DNA from: Anaerolineales bacterium
GTDB lineage: Bacteria; Chloroflexota; Anaerolineae; Promineifilales; Promineifilaceae
DNA: 14,606 nt
NCBI GenBank assembly: GCA_020432595.1
Contig: JAGQGA010000062.1
Location: 1-14,606 of the forward strand
Reading direction: 5' to 3'
Made by a program: the position numbers and the translations under genes. The notes under the pieces are model-generated. The model did no database searches. It saw only the letters and a list, made by a program, of their open reading frames with translations, and was not told the DNA's origin. Shown piece by piece: positions 1 through 6,062 of this stretch. Positions within the stretch are counted from its first letter, which is position 1; the number at the start of each line of letters is the position of its first letter.

Positions 1-180
1 CCAACGAACCTGCAGCCTTTTATCACCGTGCTGGCGACGGGCCAAAACGACCGCCCGCAACAACCGACCCAGCCAACCCTAGTGCCTAACTCCAGTAAGG
101 TCTCCTTGATGGCTGCGGTCGGCGTCCTCGCCGTACCGCTTCTTATTGAGTGCTGTCTTTGCTCCGTCGTTTGGGGCTGA
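1..180 (+). CDS. 3' end of an unidentified gene (partial)
   Basis: Frame 1 is open from the window edge to a TGA at 178-180, giving 59 residues. They begin with a Pro/Gln/Thr-rich stretch (about residues 15-30, including RPQQPTQPT). A hydrophobic run follows (about residues 34-50, including AAVGVLAVPLL). A Pro/Thr linker followed by a hydrophobic C-terminus is common in surface-anchored proteins, but that is a general resemblance and I do not recognise a family. Frame 3 is also open, to a TAA at 87-89, so the coding frame is not certain. The gene begins upstream of the window. Confidence 0.35.
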   Translation, partial: PTNLQPFITVLATGQNDRPQQPTQPTLVPNSSKVSLMAAVGVLAVPLLIECCLCSVVWG

Positions 181-217
181 AAAAGCATAGCCTGACACAA
201 CTCTGCAAAAGCCACGG

Positions 218-424
218 TTGGCAAAGTCAAGGTTCTGCAAAAAGCAGCGGTCAAAAATTGCTCCTCACTTTTCGGCAAAAACATCGGTCAAATCCGCAAA
301 TTTCGCCCACCTTGCATCATTAAGGAGTAAGTCAGGCGTATTGGCGAAAGTGCAGGTGAAAAGACACGAAGAAGGCGACGAACGATTTCACGGCGTAGGT
401 TTCATGTGCTTGATCGCCGCCTAA
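218..424 (+). CDS. hypothetical small ORF ending inside the attC-like site
   Basis: A 68-residue open frame from a TTG codon, Lys/Ser/Ala-rich at the N-terminus, ending in TAA at 422-424. No clear Shine-Dalgarno sequence precedes the TTG, and I see no known domain, signal peptide or membrane segment. The argument for reporting it is positional: its stop lies in the first core (GCCTAAC, 419-425) of the hairpin at 419-470. Integron cassette ORFs often end at that place in their attC site. It could equally be a chance frame in non-coding DNA. Confidence 0.22.
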   Translation: MAKSRFCKKQRSKIAPHFSAKTSVKSANFAHLASLRSKSGVLAKVQVKRHEEGDERFHGVGFMCLIAA

Positions 425-470
425 CGCTTACATGAGCCGCGCTTTGCGTCGGCTCATGTAAGCGTTAGAC
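419..470 (+). other. candidate integron attC recombination site
   Basis: The site starts with GCCTAAC, which fits RYYYAAC, and ends with GTTAGAC, which fits GTTRRRY. Between them lies a perfect 19-bp inverted repeat (421-439 against 450-468), with AGCCG / CGGCT in the place of the L boxes. The central CGC-TTT-GCG extends the hairpin, leaving T449 unpaired, as extra-helical bases do in attC folds. Length (52 bp) is close to the shorter known attC sites. Against it, the arms are more perfectly paired than most attC sites, no second site is visible, and no integrase is in view. A terminator-like hairpin is the alternative, but there is no T-run after it. Confidence 0.5.
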
Positions 471-617
471 AAGAAAGTGCTATCTTGGAAATGTGTTGGC
501 GGATCGTTTCGTGTTAGTGGGAGAAAACGGCCGTTTTTCCCCCATATCCCTCAATCCACCCATAGCAACGACAACCCTGATTACCCACCCAACTTAATTT
601 TGACTATTCACCCCAGC

Positions 618-646
618 TTCAAAACTTAAACATCTTATGGCATAAT
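618..646 (+). promoter_or_regulatory. candidate promoter of the toxin-antitoxin operon
   Basis: TTCAAA (618-623) and CATAAT (641-646) are separated by 17 bp and lie about 50 bp upstream of the antitoxin start. The -35 match is modest. The 471-617 stretch upstream holds one AACGGCCGTT palindrome (526-535) and no gene that I can see. Confidence 0.4.
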
Positions 647-663
647 ATGGCTTGTAGGCCATA
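636..663. promoter_or_regulatory. candidate operator overlapping the TA promoter
   Basis: TATGGC occurs at 636-641 and 646-651, and its reverse complement GCCATA at 658-663. The last two form a 6-bp inverted repeat with a 6-bp spacer. The cluster overlaps the proposed -10 box, where an autoregulating antitoxin would be expected to bind. Autoregulation is known for many TA families; for this UPF0175 member it is inference. Confidence 0.3.
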
Positions 664-696
664 GGCAATAAATGAGATGCTAAAAAGGAATTTAGG

Positions 697-951
697 ATGA
701 CGATTGCAACCATTACCGTGCCGGATGAAGTTTTGTTAGCAACACGGATGACCAGAGAAGAGATTCAGCTTGAATTGGCTATTAGCCTATTTCAAAAAGG
801 AAAATTGTCCTTTGGCAAAGCCCGCGAGCTAGCAGGATTAGATTTTTGGGCTTTCCAACAGATTTTAGGCAGCCGTGGCATCGCCCCACATTACGACGTC
901 ACAGAACTACATGAAGATATGGCAACCATGAACAGGCTCCGGCAAAAATGA
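697..951 (+). CDS. UPF0175 family antitoxin
   Basis: An 84-residue protein of the UPF0175 family, usually the first gene of a pair with a DUF3368/PIN protein. It should neutralise the toxin encoded by the next gene and may bind the operon promoter. The N-terminus (TITVPDEVLLATRMTREEI) and the helical centre (ELAISLFQKGKLSFGKARELAGL, about residues 26-48) are typical: the second part resembles a small helix-turn-helix used in DNA binding. The C-terminus is charged and Met-rich. The start is supported by AGGA at 686-689, seven bases before the ATG. The stop overlaps the toxin start by 4 bp (ATGA at 948-951), implying translational coupling. The family assignment comes from recognised sequence pattern; function is by family. 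Confidence 0.85.
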   Translation: MTIATITVPDEVLLATRMTREEIQLELAISLFQKGKLSFGKARELAGLDFWAFQQILGSRGIAPHYDVTELHEDMATMNRLRQK

Positions 952-1433
952 TCGTTGTTAGTGACACATCGGTTTTGGTTAATCTTGCCTGGCTTAACCA
1001 TCTCGACATTTTACCGACCCTTTATGGGGAAGTGACTATCCCTACGGCCGTTTGGGAAGAAATTGTTGTTTCAGGTGCGGGCAAAGTAGGGTCGCATGAA
1101 ATTGCTCAAGCGACATGGGTTAAACATCAACAACCTACAAATACAAGCCTAATCAACTCTTTGAGGCAAGCCTTAGATATTGGCGAAGCAGAGGGTATTG
1201 CTCTGGCCTTAGAGTTAGACGCGGACTTACTTCTGATTGATGAACGTCTAGGGCGCATGACGGCTAAATATTTTGACCTGGAGATCATTGGCCTTCTGGG
1301 CATTTTGGTACAAGCAAAACAAGAGGGGCTTGTTGATCAAATCAAGCCCTTGCTTGACCAGCTTCGATTTGAAATTGGTTTTCGCATCTCAAAACAACTG
1401 TATCAAGAAGTGTTGCGCCTAGCACAAGAATGA
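948..1433 (+). CDS. DUF3368 / PIN-domain ribonuclease toxin
   Basis: A 161-residue PIN-fold protein of the DUF3368 group, expected to be a metal-dependent endoribonuclease held in check by the UPF0175 partner. The acidic active-site residues are visible: D6 in the N-terminal VVSDTS motif, E82 in the GEAEGIALA helix, and D98 in LLIDERLGR. IPTAVWEEI (31-39) is the usual segment after strand two. PTAV at 33-35 is encoded across one ACGGCCGT palindrome (1044-1051). Length is normal for the family and nothing appears truncated. The cytosolic RNA target cannot be read from the sequence. The position just downstream of an attC-like hairpin suits a cassette-borne or otherwise mobile stability module, which is inference. 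Confidence 0.85.
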   Translation: MIVVSDTSVLVNLAWLNHLDILPTLYGEVTIPTAVWEEIVVSGAGKVGSHEIAQATWVKHQQPTNTSLINSLRQALDIGEAEGIALALELDADLLLIDERLGRMTAKYFDLEIIGLLGILVQAKQEGLVDQIKPLLDQLRFEIGFRISKQLYQEVLRLAQE

Positions 1434-1526
1434 TGAAAAGGTTCAGAGTGGTGCCAAGGCTTATCATCTAGCCATGAGGTTACCCAAACGGCCGTTTTCT
1501 CCCCCTCCCTACACCCACCACCCCCT

Positions 1527-1565
1527 AAAAAAAACCTCCGAGATCTTCAAGACCTCGGAGGTTTT
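1527..1565 (-). terminator. rho-independent terminator of the DEAD-box helicase gene
   Basis: A perfect 12-bp stem (1531-1542 against 1554-1565) with an 11-base loop. Read on the minus strand it is followed by eight T residues (the A-run at 1527-1534). It lies just after the helicase stop codon. The arms contain CCTCCGAG / CTCGGAGG, a motif that may belong to a dispersed repeat. The A-run also allows weak bidirectional use. Confidence 0.85.
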
Positions 1566-1570
1566 GCTCA

Positions 1571-3238
1571 TTACGCCCGTTCCACCGCAATTGAACGGCG
1601 GTGAATCTGGTAGCGGTCGCTCTTTTCCAGCACCTGCGCCACAAACTTCTCCGGCACATCCACCAGCGTCTGCGCCTCCTGAATGCGAATCGCCCCAATC
1701 GAACGGCCGGGAATATCAGCATGGTATGCCAGCGTTCCCACCACGTCGTTTGGTCGCACCCCATGCACCTTGCCCGCATTCAGCACCAGCCGCACCATTC
1801 CCTGCTCATGCGAGCGAGAAGAATGCTCAACCACGGGCCGACGGCCGTTATTTTCCCCCCGCCCCGGCCGCGCCGAGCCACGCCGCTCCCGGCCGCGCCG
1901 CTCCTCACGCTGTGGCTCCACAACCTCGCTCAACGGCTCAATTGGCCGCTGCTTCTCCTCCGCCCGCGCCAGCTTCAACGCCGCCGCCGCCACGTCGGCC
2001 AAGTCAAACCCCTCATCCACCAGCCGCAACACCATCTCTTTTTCCTGACGGCAGCGCCCACGCCGCAGCCACACCATCATTCGCTCCAGCAATTGCGCCT
2101 CACGAAACGCCTGAATGTCATCATCCGTTGGCAGTGTTGCCCGCTCAATTTTTTGCCGGGCATACTTTTCAATCTTACGCAGTCGCCACAGTTCCTTGGG
2201 AGTAATGAGCGAAACGGCCGTTCCTTCCTTCCCCGCCCGCCCCGTCCGCCCAATCCGATGGACATACACCTCCGACTCCAGCGGCAGGTCAAAATTAAAC
2301 ACGTGGGAAATATCCTCAATATCCAGCCCCCGCGCCGCCACATCCGTCGCCACCAGCACCGCAATCTGCCCCCGGCGGAACCGATTTAACACCTGCTCCC
2401 GCGCATCTTGGCTCAAATCCCCATTCAGCACTTCCGCCATAAAGCCGCGTGCCGTCAATTCGCTGGCTAATTCAGCCGTTCCCACCCGCGTGCGGGCAAA
2501 AATCAACGCACTTTTGATCGTTTCCACCTCAAACAACCGCGTCAACGCCGCCAGCTTGTCCTGCTCATTAACCAAATAATAACGCTGGGTAATTTTGGCA
2601 ACCGTCAACTCGTTGGGGGTCACGCGCACCACCTGCGGCTGGTGCAAATAATTGTCTGCCAGCTTGCGAATTTCCGGCGGCAGCGTGGCAGAAAAGAGGG
2701 CGGTCTGTCGGTTGGCCGGGGTTTGCGCCAAAATCGCCTCAATATCTTCAATAAACCCCATGCTCAACATCTCATCCGCTTCATCCAGCACCACCGCCTG
2801 AAGCTGGCTCAAATCGAGGGCGTTTTGTTTGATGAGGTCAAGCAGCCGGCCAGGGGTCCCCACTACCACATCCACCCCTTTCCGCAGCCGGTTGATTTGG
2901 CGACTGTACGGCTGGCCACCATAGATGGAAAGGACGCGCACGCCACAAAAACGGCCGTATTCATACATCGCCCGCGACACCTGCAGCGCCAATTCCCGCG
3001 TCGGAGCCACCACCAACAGTTGCACCGAGCGCCCTTCGGGAACAATGGCTTGCAGCAGCGGCAGCGAAAAAGCGGCCGTTTTGCCTGTGCCAGTCTGCGC
3101 CTGTCCAATCACATCGTGACCAGCCAGCAGCAATGGAATAACTTCTGCTTGAATGGGGGTTGGCGCGGCATACCCGCGCTCTTCGACAGCCTGCACCAGC
3201 TCTGGGCGCAGACCCAATTGAGAAAATGTTTTGCTCAT
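1571..3238 (-). CDS. deaD: DEAD-box ATP-dependent RNA helicase with DbpA-type C-terminal domain
   Basis: A 555-residue helicase that unwinds RNA duplexes using ATP; relatives (DeaD/CsdA, CshA) act in ribosome assembly, mRNA decay and cold adaptation. All core motifs are visible in order: Q motif (F5 and PTPIQ 26-30), motif I AQTGTGKT (47-54), Ia PTRELA (79-84), Ib TPGR (128-131), II DEAD (152-155), III SAT (183-185), V ATDVAARGLD (297-306) and VI HRIGRTGR (327-334). A charged Arg/Glu/Gly linker (about 430-475) leads to a C-terminal domain of about 75 residues resembling the DbpA RNA-binding domain. The start has GGAG close upstream. It lies downstream of the RRM gene on the same strand, with a terminator between, so it probably has its own leader. 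The symbol is by family; cshA would also fit. Confidence 0.93.
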   Translation of the reverse strand: MSKTFSQLGLRPELVQAVEERGYAAPTPIQAEVIPLLLAGHDVIGQAQTGTGKTAAFSLPLLQAIVPEGRSVQLLVVAPTRELALQVSRAMYEYGRFCGVRVLSIYGGQPYSRQINRLRKGVDVVVGTPGRLLDLIKQNALDLSQLQAVVLDEADEMLSMGFIEDIEAILAQTPANRQTALFSATLPPEIRKLADNYLHQPQVVRVTPNELTVAKITQRYYLVNEQDKLAALTRLFEVETIKSALIFARTRVGTAELASELTARGFMAEVLNGDLSQDAREQVLNRFRRGQIAVLVATDVAARGLDIEDISHVFNFDLPLESEVYVHRIGRTGRAGKEGTAVSLITPKELWRLRKIEKYARQKIERATLPTDDDIQAFREAQLLERMMVWLRRGRCRQEKEMVLRLVDEGFDLADVAAAALKLARAEEKQRPIEPLSEVVEPQREERRGRERRGSARPGRGENNGRRPVVEHSSRSHEQGMVRLVLNAGKVHGVRPNDVVGTLAYHADIPGRSIGAIRIQEAQTLVDVPEKFVAQVLEKSDRYQIHRRSIAVERA

Positions 3239-3256
3239 GATACTCCGAAAAGAATT

Positions 3257-3314
3257 GGACGCAGATTTAACTGATTTAACTGATCAATCAAGGGGATCAG
3301 GCAAATCTGTGTCT
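3257..3314. repeat. GGACGCAGATTT inverted repeat, copy 1 (helicase leader)
   Basis: Imperfect inverted repeat: arms 3257-3275 and 3296-3314 match at 15 of 19 positions around a 20-bp centre. It is the most diverged of three related elements (others at 7115-7174 and 12181-12238). It starts 18 bp upstream of the helicase start codon, so on the minus strand it would form a hairpin in the 5' untranslated region, just ahead of the ribosome binding site. Confidence 0.7.
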
Positions 3315-3331
3315 AATTTTGACAAATCAGC

Positions 3332-3388
3332 GTGAGCGGTGCCTTTGCAGGCTTACCACCCTGTCCCTGCGAACAGCCGACTCGTCAC
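3332..3388 (-). ncRNA. candidate structured leader RNA upstream of the helicase
   Basis: On the minus strand this 57-nt stretch can fold as a three-way junction. GUGA and UCAC close it. One arm is GUC-GG-CUG with a UUCG loop and CAG-G-GAC. The other is GGU-AA-GCCU with a GCAA loop and AGGC-ACC. Both loops are classic stable tetraloops (UNCG and GNRA) only on the minus strand, the sense of the helicase mRNA. I do not recognise it as a known riboswitch. A regulatory leader, possibly thermo-responsive, is inference; a chance fold in GC-rich DNA is possible. Confidence 0.35.
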
Positions 3389-3419
3389 CCAACTATGGAG
3401 CCATGCTGTTGCAAAACGC

Positions 3420-3460
3420 AAAAAAACGGCCGTTTCAGGCACTTGCCCAAAACGGCCGTT
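3420..3460 (-). terminator. terminator of the RRM gene built from two AACGGCCGTT palindromes
   Basis: Two copies of the palindrome (3425-3434 and 3451-3460) pair with each other to form the outer stem, and GGCA / TGCC pairs inside it. Read on the minus strand, the hairpin is followed by seven T residues (A-run 3420-3426). It lies 28 bp after the RRM stop codon. Confidence 0.75.
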
Positions 3461-3487
3461 CCTAACTTAATAACCTAAACCAAAAAC

Positions 3488-4000
3488 TTAATCGTCCCAG
3501 TCGTCACGACCGCCGCGATAGCCACCGCCACCGCCACTGCGTTGACCGCCGCCGCCACCACTGCGTTGACCGCCGCCGCCGCCACCACCGCGATAGCCAC
3601 CGCCACCGCCGCCGCCGGAACGACCGCCGCCACCACCGCTGCCGCCGCCGCCGCGATAGCCACCGCCACCGCCGCCGCCGGAACGACCGCCGCCACCACT
3701 ACGGAAACCACCGCCGCCGCCACCGGAACGACCACCGCCGCCACCACCAGCGTTATCACGCGGACGGGCTTCATTCACGCGCAAATCGCGCCCGCCATAA
3801 TCTGCACCATCTAAAGCAGAAATTGCTGCATCTGCATCAGATGATCCCATCTCGACGAAGCAGAAACCACGAAAACGGCCGGAATCCCGGTCATTAATCA
3901 TAGCTACTGATTCGACTTCCCCATACGCTTCGAACAGATCACGAATCTGATCTTCGGTCGCCGTGAACGGCAAATTTCCCACATAAATTTTCTTTGACAA
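3488..4000 (-). CDS. RRM RNA-binding protein with Gly/Arg-rich tail
   Basis: A 170-residue single-RRM protein like the cold-inducible Rbp proteins of cyanobacteria and other bacteria; it should bind single-stranded RNA in the cytosol as a chaperone. RNP2 is IYVGNL (5-10) and RNP1 is RGFCFVEM (44-51). The tail (about 84-165) is almost pure Gly with Arg, Ser, Tyr and Gln (RSGGGG, YRGGGG, QRSGGGG units) and ends in an acidic DDWDD. I chose the TTG at 3998-4000, giving the usual MSKKIYVGNL start. The frame stays open upstream to 4348 but that part is not RRM-like. A possible ribosome binding site, GGAACGAG, lies a little upstream. Phase separation or cold induction is possible by analogy, not shown here. 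Confidence 0.9.
   Translation of the reverse strand: MSKKIYVGNLPFTATEDQIRDLFEAYGEVESVAMINDRDSGRFRGFCFVEMGSSDADAAISALDGADYGGRDLRVNEARPRDNAGGGGGGRSGGGGGGFRSGGGGRSGGGGGGGYRGGGGSGGGGGRSGGGGGGGYRGGGGGGGQRSGGGGGQRSGGGGGYRGGRDDWDD
3591..3699. repeat. 63-bp tandem repeat in the Gly-rich coding region
   Basis: A 46-bp identical block starts at 3591 and again at 3654, a period of 63 bp (21 codons). It encodes the repeated YRGGGG/RSGGGG units. In-frame length change by slippage or recombination would be expected here. Confidence 0.75.
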
Positions 4001-4032
4001 ATCTACACTCGTTCCACAAAAATGATAAACAA

Positions 4033-4068
4033 CCAGTTCATGTTCCTCTTGTGCCGGGAACAAACTGG
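4033..4068 (-). promoter_or_regulatory. hairpin in the RRM gene 5' leader
   Basis: CCAGTT-CAT-GTTCC (4033-4046) pairs with GGAAC-AA-ACTGG (4057-4068 region), leaving a loop of about ten bases. It lies 33 bp upstream of the TTG start, within the predicted transcript. A role in translation or temperature control is inference. Confidence 0.45.
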
Positions 4069-4088
4069 CATACATTAAGCTACATAGA

Positions 4089-4117
4089 ACAATACACGTT
4101 TTCGCGCAAAATGTCGA
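4089..4117 (-). promoter_or_regulatory. candidate promoter of the RRM gene
   Basis: On the minus strand, TCGACA (4112-4117, five of six matches to the -35 consensus) and TATTGT (4089-4094, four of six) are 17 bp apart. This would give a leader of roughly 80 nt containing the hairpin at 4033-4068. Confidence 0.4.
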
Positions 4118-4234
4118 GAATTTCGACCAACAATTTTCGCAAAATAGGAATTTTGTCAGGGATAAACGCGGCAAAAAGGTGTTTTGCCCCTTGTGTTTCG
4201 CCCCTTTTGGCAGAGTACTGGTAAAATACACCTT

Positions 4235-6019
4235 GTGAAACCATCTTTCGTCGTTCTGACTGTACTTTTTTTTCTGGTTGGCTGCCGCATCCAGCCCGGG
4301 GAAACAATCGTCGAAGCACCAACGGCCGTTCCTGCCACCGCCACCCATTCACCCACCGCCACCACCACCCTCACCCCCACGCCAACGGCAACACCTACTG
4401 CCACGGCCACCCCCATCCCTACGCCAACCCCCACCGCAACGGCCGTTCCTCTCACCCTCACCGGCGACCCCCGCGCCGCGCTGCTCCACGAGCCAGTTCC
4501 CAGCGGCAATGCACCGTGTGGCACAGTAGACACCCTTGATTTTCCCTTGGAGCCACCCGAAGGCGACGGTGTGCGCGGTGGGCAAGATTTTGGTGTGTTC
4601 CGCGACCGCTATGGCAAGTTCCACGCTGGGGAAGATTGGGGCTTTCGCGGCATAAACGGCCGTTCCGCCTTTGGCACCCCCGTCTACGCCATCGGCCACG
4701 GCTTTGTCACCTACGCCGAGCCAGAGGGGTGGAACCGAGACAAAGGGGTCATCATCATCCGCCACACCTTTGCCGACGGTCATAGTTTCCTTTCCTTTTA
4801 TGGGCACCTCGACCCGCCCAGCTTTTTGATTCAGGCGGGCGACTGCGTGCAGCGCGGGCAGCAGCTTGCCAACATCGGCAAACCGCGCACCTCGCCCCAT
4901 CTCCATTTTGAAATTCGGGAGCATTTGGCCTTTGCCCCTGGCCCCGGCTATTGGGCTGAAGACCCCACCACGGTGGGCTGGCTACCGCCCTCGGCCACCA
5001 TTTGGCAGGAGCGCATGGCGGCACAGCCGGGGGTGGCTTGGCAACGGCCGTTTACCAGCCCCGCCCTCCACCCCATCGGCCAGCTTGCCCCCGACACCCT
5101 GCTGCTGCGTGAAGAGGGGCAACTGCTCACGCTCAACGTCACCGATGGCAACTGGCAGCCCCTGCCCATCCCTGCCGATGGCGTTAGCGCGGCGCAATTG
5201 AGCAACAACGGCCGTTTACTCTGCACCGCCAGCGGCAACACGCTAACTGCCTTTAGCACCGCCGACTGGTCGCCGCAGTGGGAAGCCAACACCGGGCAGC
5301 GCGGCACGCCCCAACTGCTGCCCCTGCCCGACGGCGGCGTGGTGGTTGCCACTGCCACCGAACTGGCGGCATTTGGCGAAACGGGGCAGGCATTGTGGCG
5401 TATGGATTTGGACAAACGGCCGTTAAGCCACGCCCAAACCCTCACCGCCCTCCTTCTTTCCACCGCCGATGCCGTTTGGGAGTTGACCGCGACCGCACCG
5501 CAACGGTGGCTCAATCAGGGTGGGCAACTGGCGCAAGCAGGCGACCAATTATGGCTATACGATGAGGATGGGGTGTGGCGGGTGGAGGAGGAAGAAACGG
5601 CCGTTCTGGCCCTCCCCTTGCCGCGCCACCAAACCAGCCAAACCGACCTCACCCCCCTGCCCAACGGCGGCCTGCTGCTCGCCCACGCCGATGCCGCCGA
5701 CCGCCGTCTCATCTGGTTCAACCGCGACGGCACTCGCCGCTGGGATCGCTCCTTCGCGGCACTGGGGCGCGGCACACCGTTTTTGCTCACCCTGGCCGAC
5801 CAGCCCTATCTGCTCTACCAAACCAGCAGCGGTAGCAGCGCTGCCCTTAACCTCTACGCCATCAACCCTGACGATGCCACCCTAACCCACCTGTTCAGCG
5901 GCGGCACCCGCACCAGCCTGCCACAAGACAGTTGGGCGATGGCGTTGTCAGATCAGCTATTAATCCATATTGGCGGCGGTGCTTTAGTCGCCTTTTTTCC
6001 AGTAATCGGTAATCAGTAA
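4235..6019 (+). CDS. M23-family peptidase lipoprotein with C-terminal propeller-like domain
   Basis: A 594-residue exported lipoprotein. The chosen GTG start gives a lipoprotein signal peptide with lipobox LVGC (C17); an upstream in-frame start at 4184 would add 17 residues before it. A Thr/Pro/Ala linker (about 29-72) is followed by an M23 LytM-like domain with expected zinc ligands H130 and D134 (HAGED), GH at 190-191, and HLH at 222-224. Such domains cut peptidoglycan peptide cross-links or, if inactive, act as scaffolds; the ligands seen suggest activity. Residues about 270-590 resemble PQQ-type or WD-like propeller repeats (for example GQLLTLN, GNTLTAF, GQALWRM), which would serve as a binding platform. 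Seven AACGGCCGTT copies lie inside. The ribosome binding site is weak, so the start is moderately sure. Confidence 0.82.
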   Translation: MKPSFVVLTVLFFLVGCRIQPGETIVEAPTAVPATATHSPTATTTLTPTPTATPTATATPIPTPTPTATAVPLTLTGDPRAALLHEPVPSGNAPCGTVDTLDFPLEPPEGDGVRGGQDFGVFRDRYGKFHAGEDWGFRGINGRSAFGTPVYAIGHGFVTYAEPEGWNRDKGVIIIRHTFADGHSFLSFYGHLDPPSFLIQAGDCVQRGQQLANIGKPRTSPHLHFEIREHLAFAPGPGYWAEDPTTVGWLPPSATIWQERMAAQPGVAWQRPFTSPALHPIGQLAPDTLLLREEGQLLTLNVTDGNWQPLPIPADGVSAAQLSNNGRLLCTASGNTLTAFSTADWSPQWEANTGQRGTPQLLPLPDGGVVVATATELAAFGETGQALWRMDLDKRPLSHAQTLTALLLSTADAVWELTATAPQRWLNQGGQLAQAGDQLWLYDEDGVWRVEEEETAVLALPLPRHQTSQTDLTPLPNGGLLLAHADAADRRLIWFNRDGTRRWDRSFAALGRGTPFLLTLADQPYLLYQTSSGSSAALNLYAINPDDATLTHLFSGGTRTSLPQDSWAMALSDQLLIHIGGGALVAFFPVIGNQ

Positions 6020-6054
6020 TTAGTAATCGGTCTGAAAACTGATTACTGGTTACT
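6001..6054. repeat. GTAATC-type tandem and inverted repeat
   Basis: Arms 6001-6016 and 6039-6054 match at 14 of 16 positions. The left side holds tandem GTAATCGGTAATCAGTAATTAG-like units, written here as several short copies of GTAATC/GTAATT. The repeat contains the stop codon of the M23 gene (6017-6019) and ends 9 bp before the aminotransferase start. It may act as a terminator or mRNA-stabilising hairpin. Confidence 0.7.
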
Positions 6055-6062
6055 CCAAAAAC

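Noticed and set aside
84..180. GCCTAAC at 84-90 plus the hairpin around 114-138, as a second attC site
   Set aside because: No GTTRRRY partner or matching outer arms follow, and the stretch is open in frame 1. The inner hairpin alone is not enough.
1474..2205. Long Pro/Ala/Ser-rich plus-strand ORF
   Set aside because: It is antisense to the helicase gene, whose motifs are unmistakable; its composition is what the complement of GC-rich coding DNA gives.
3475..3814. Ala/Val- or Ala/Thr-only ORFs
   Set aside because: They are other-frame readings of the Gly-rich tail of the RRM protein.
4207..4227. TTGGCA and TAAAAT as a promoter for the M23 gene
   Set aside because: They are only 9 bp apart, too close for sigma-70-type recognition.
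4001..4348. N-terminal extension of the RRM protein to 4348
   Set aside because: It lacks RRM-family sequence, overlaps the divergent lipoprotein gene, and the TTG at 3998-4000 gives the typical start.
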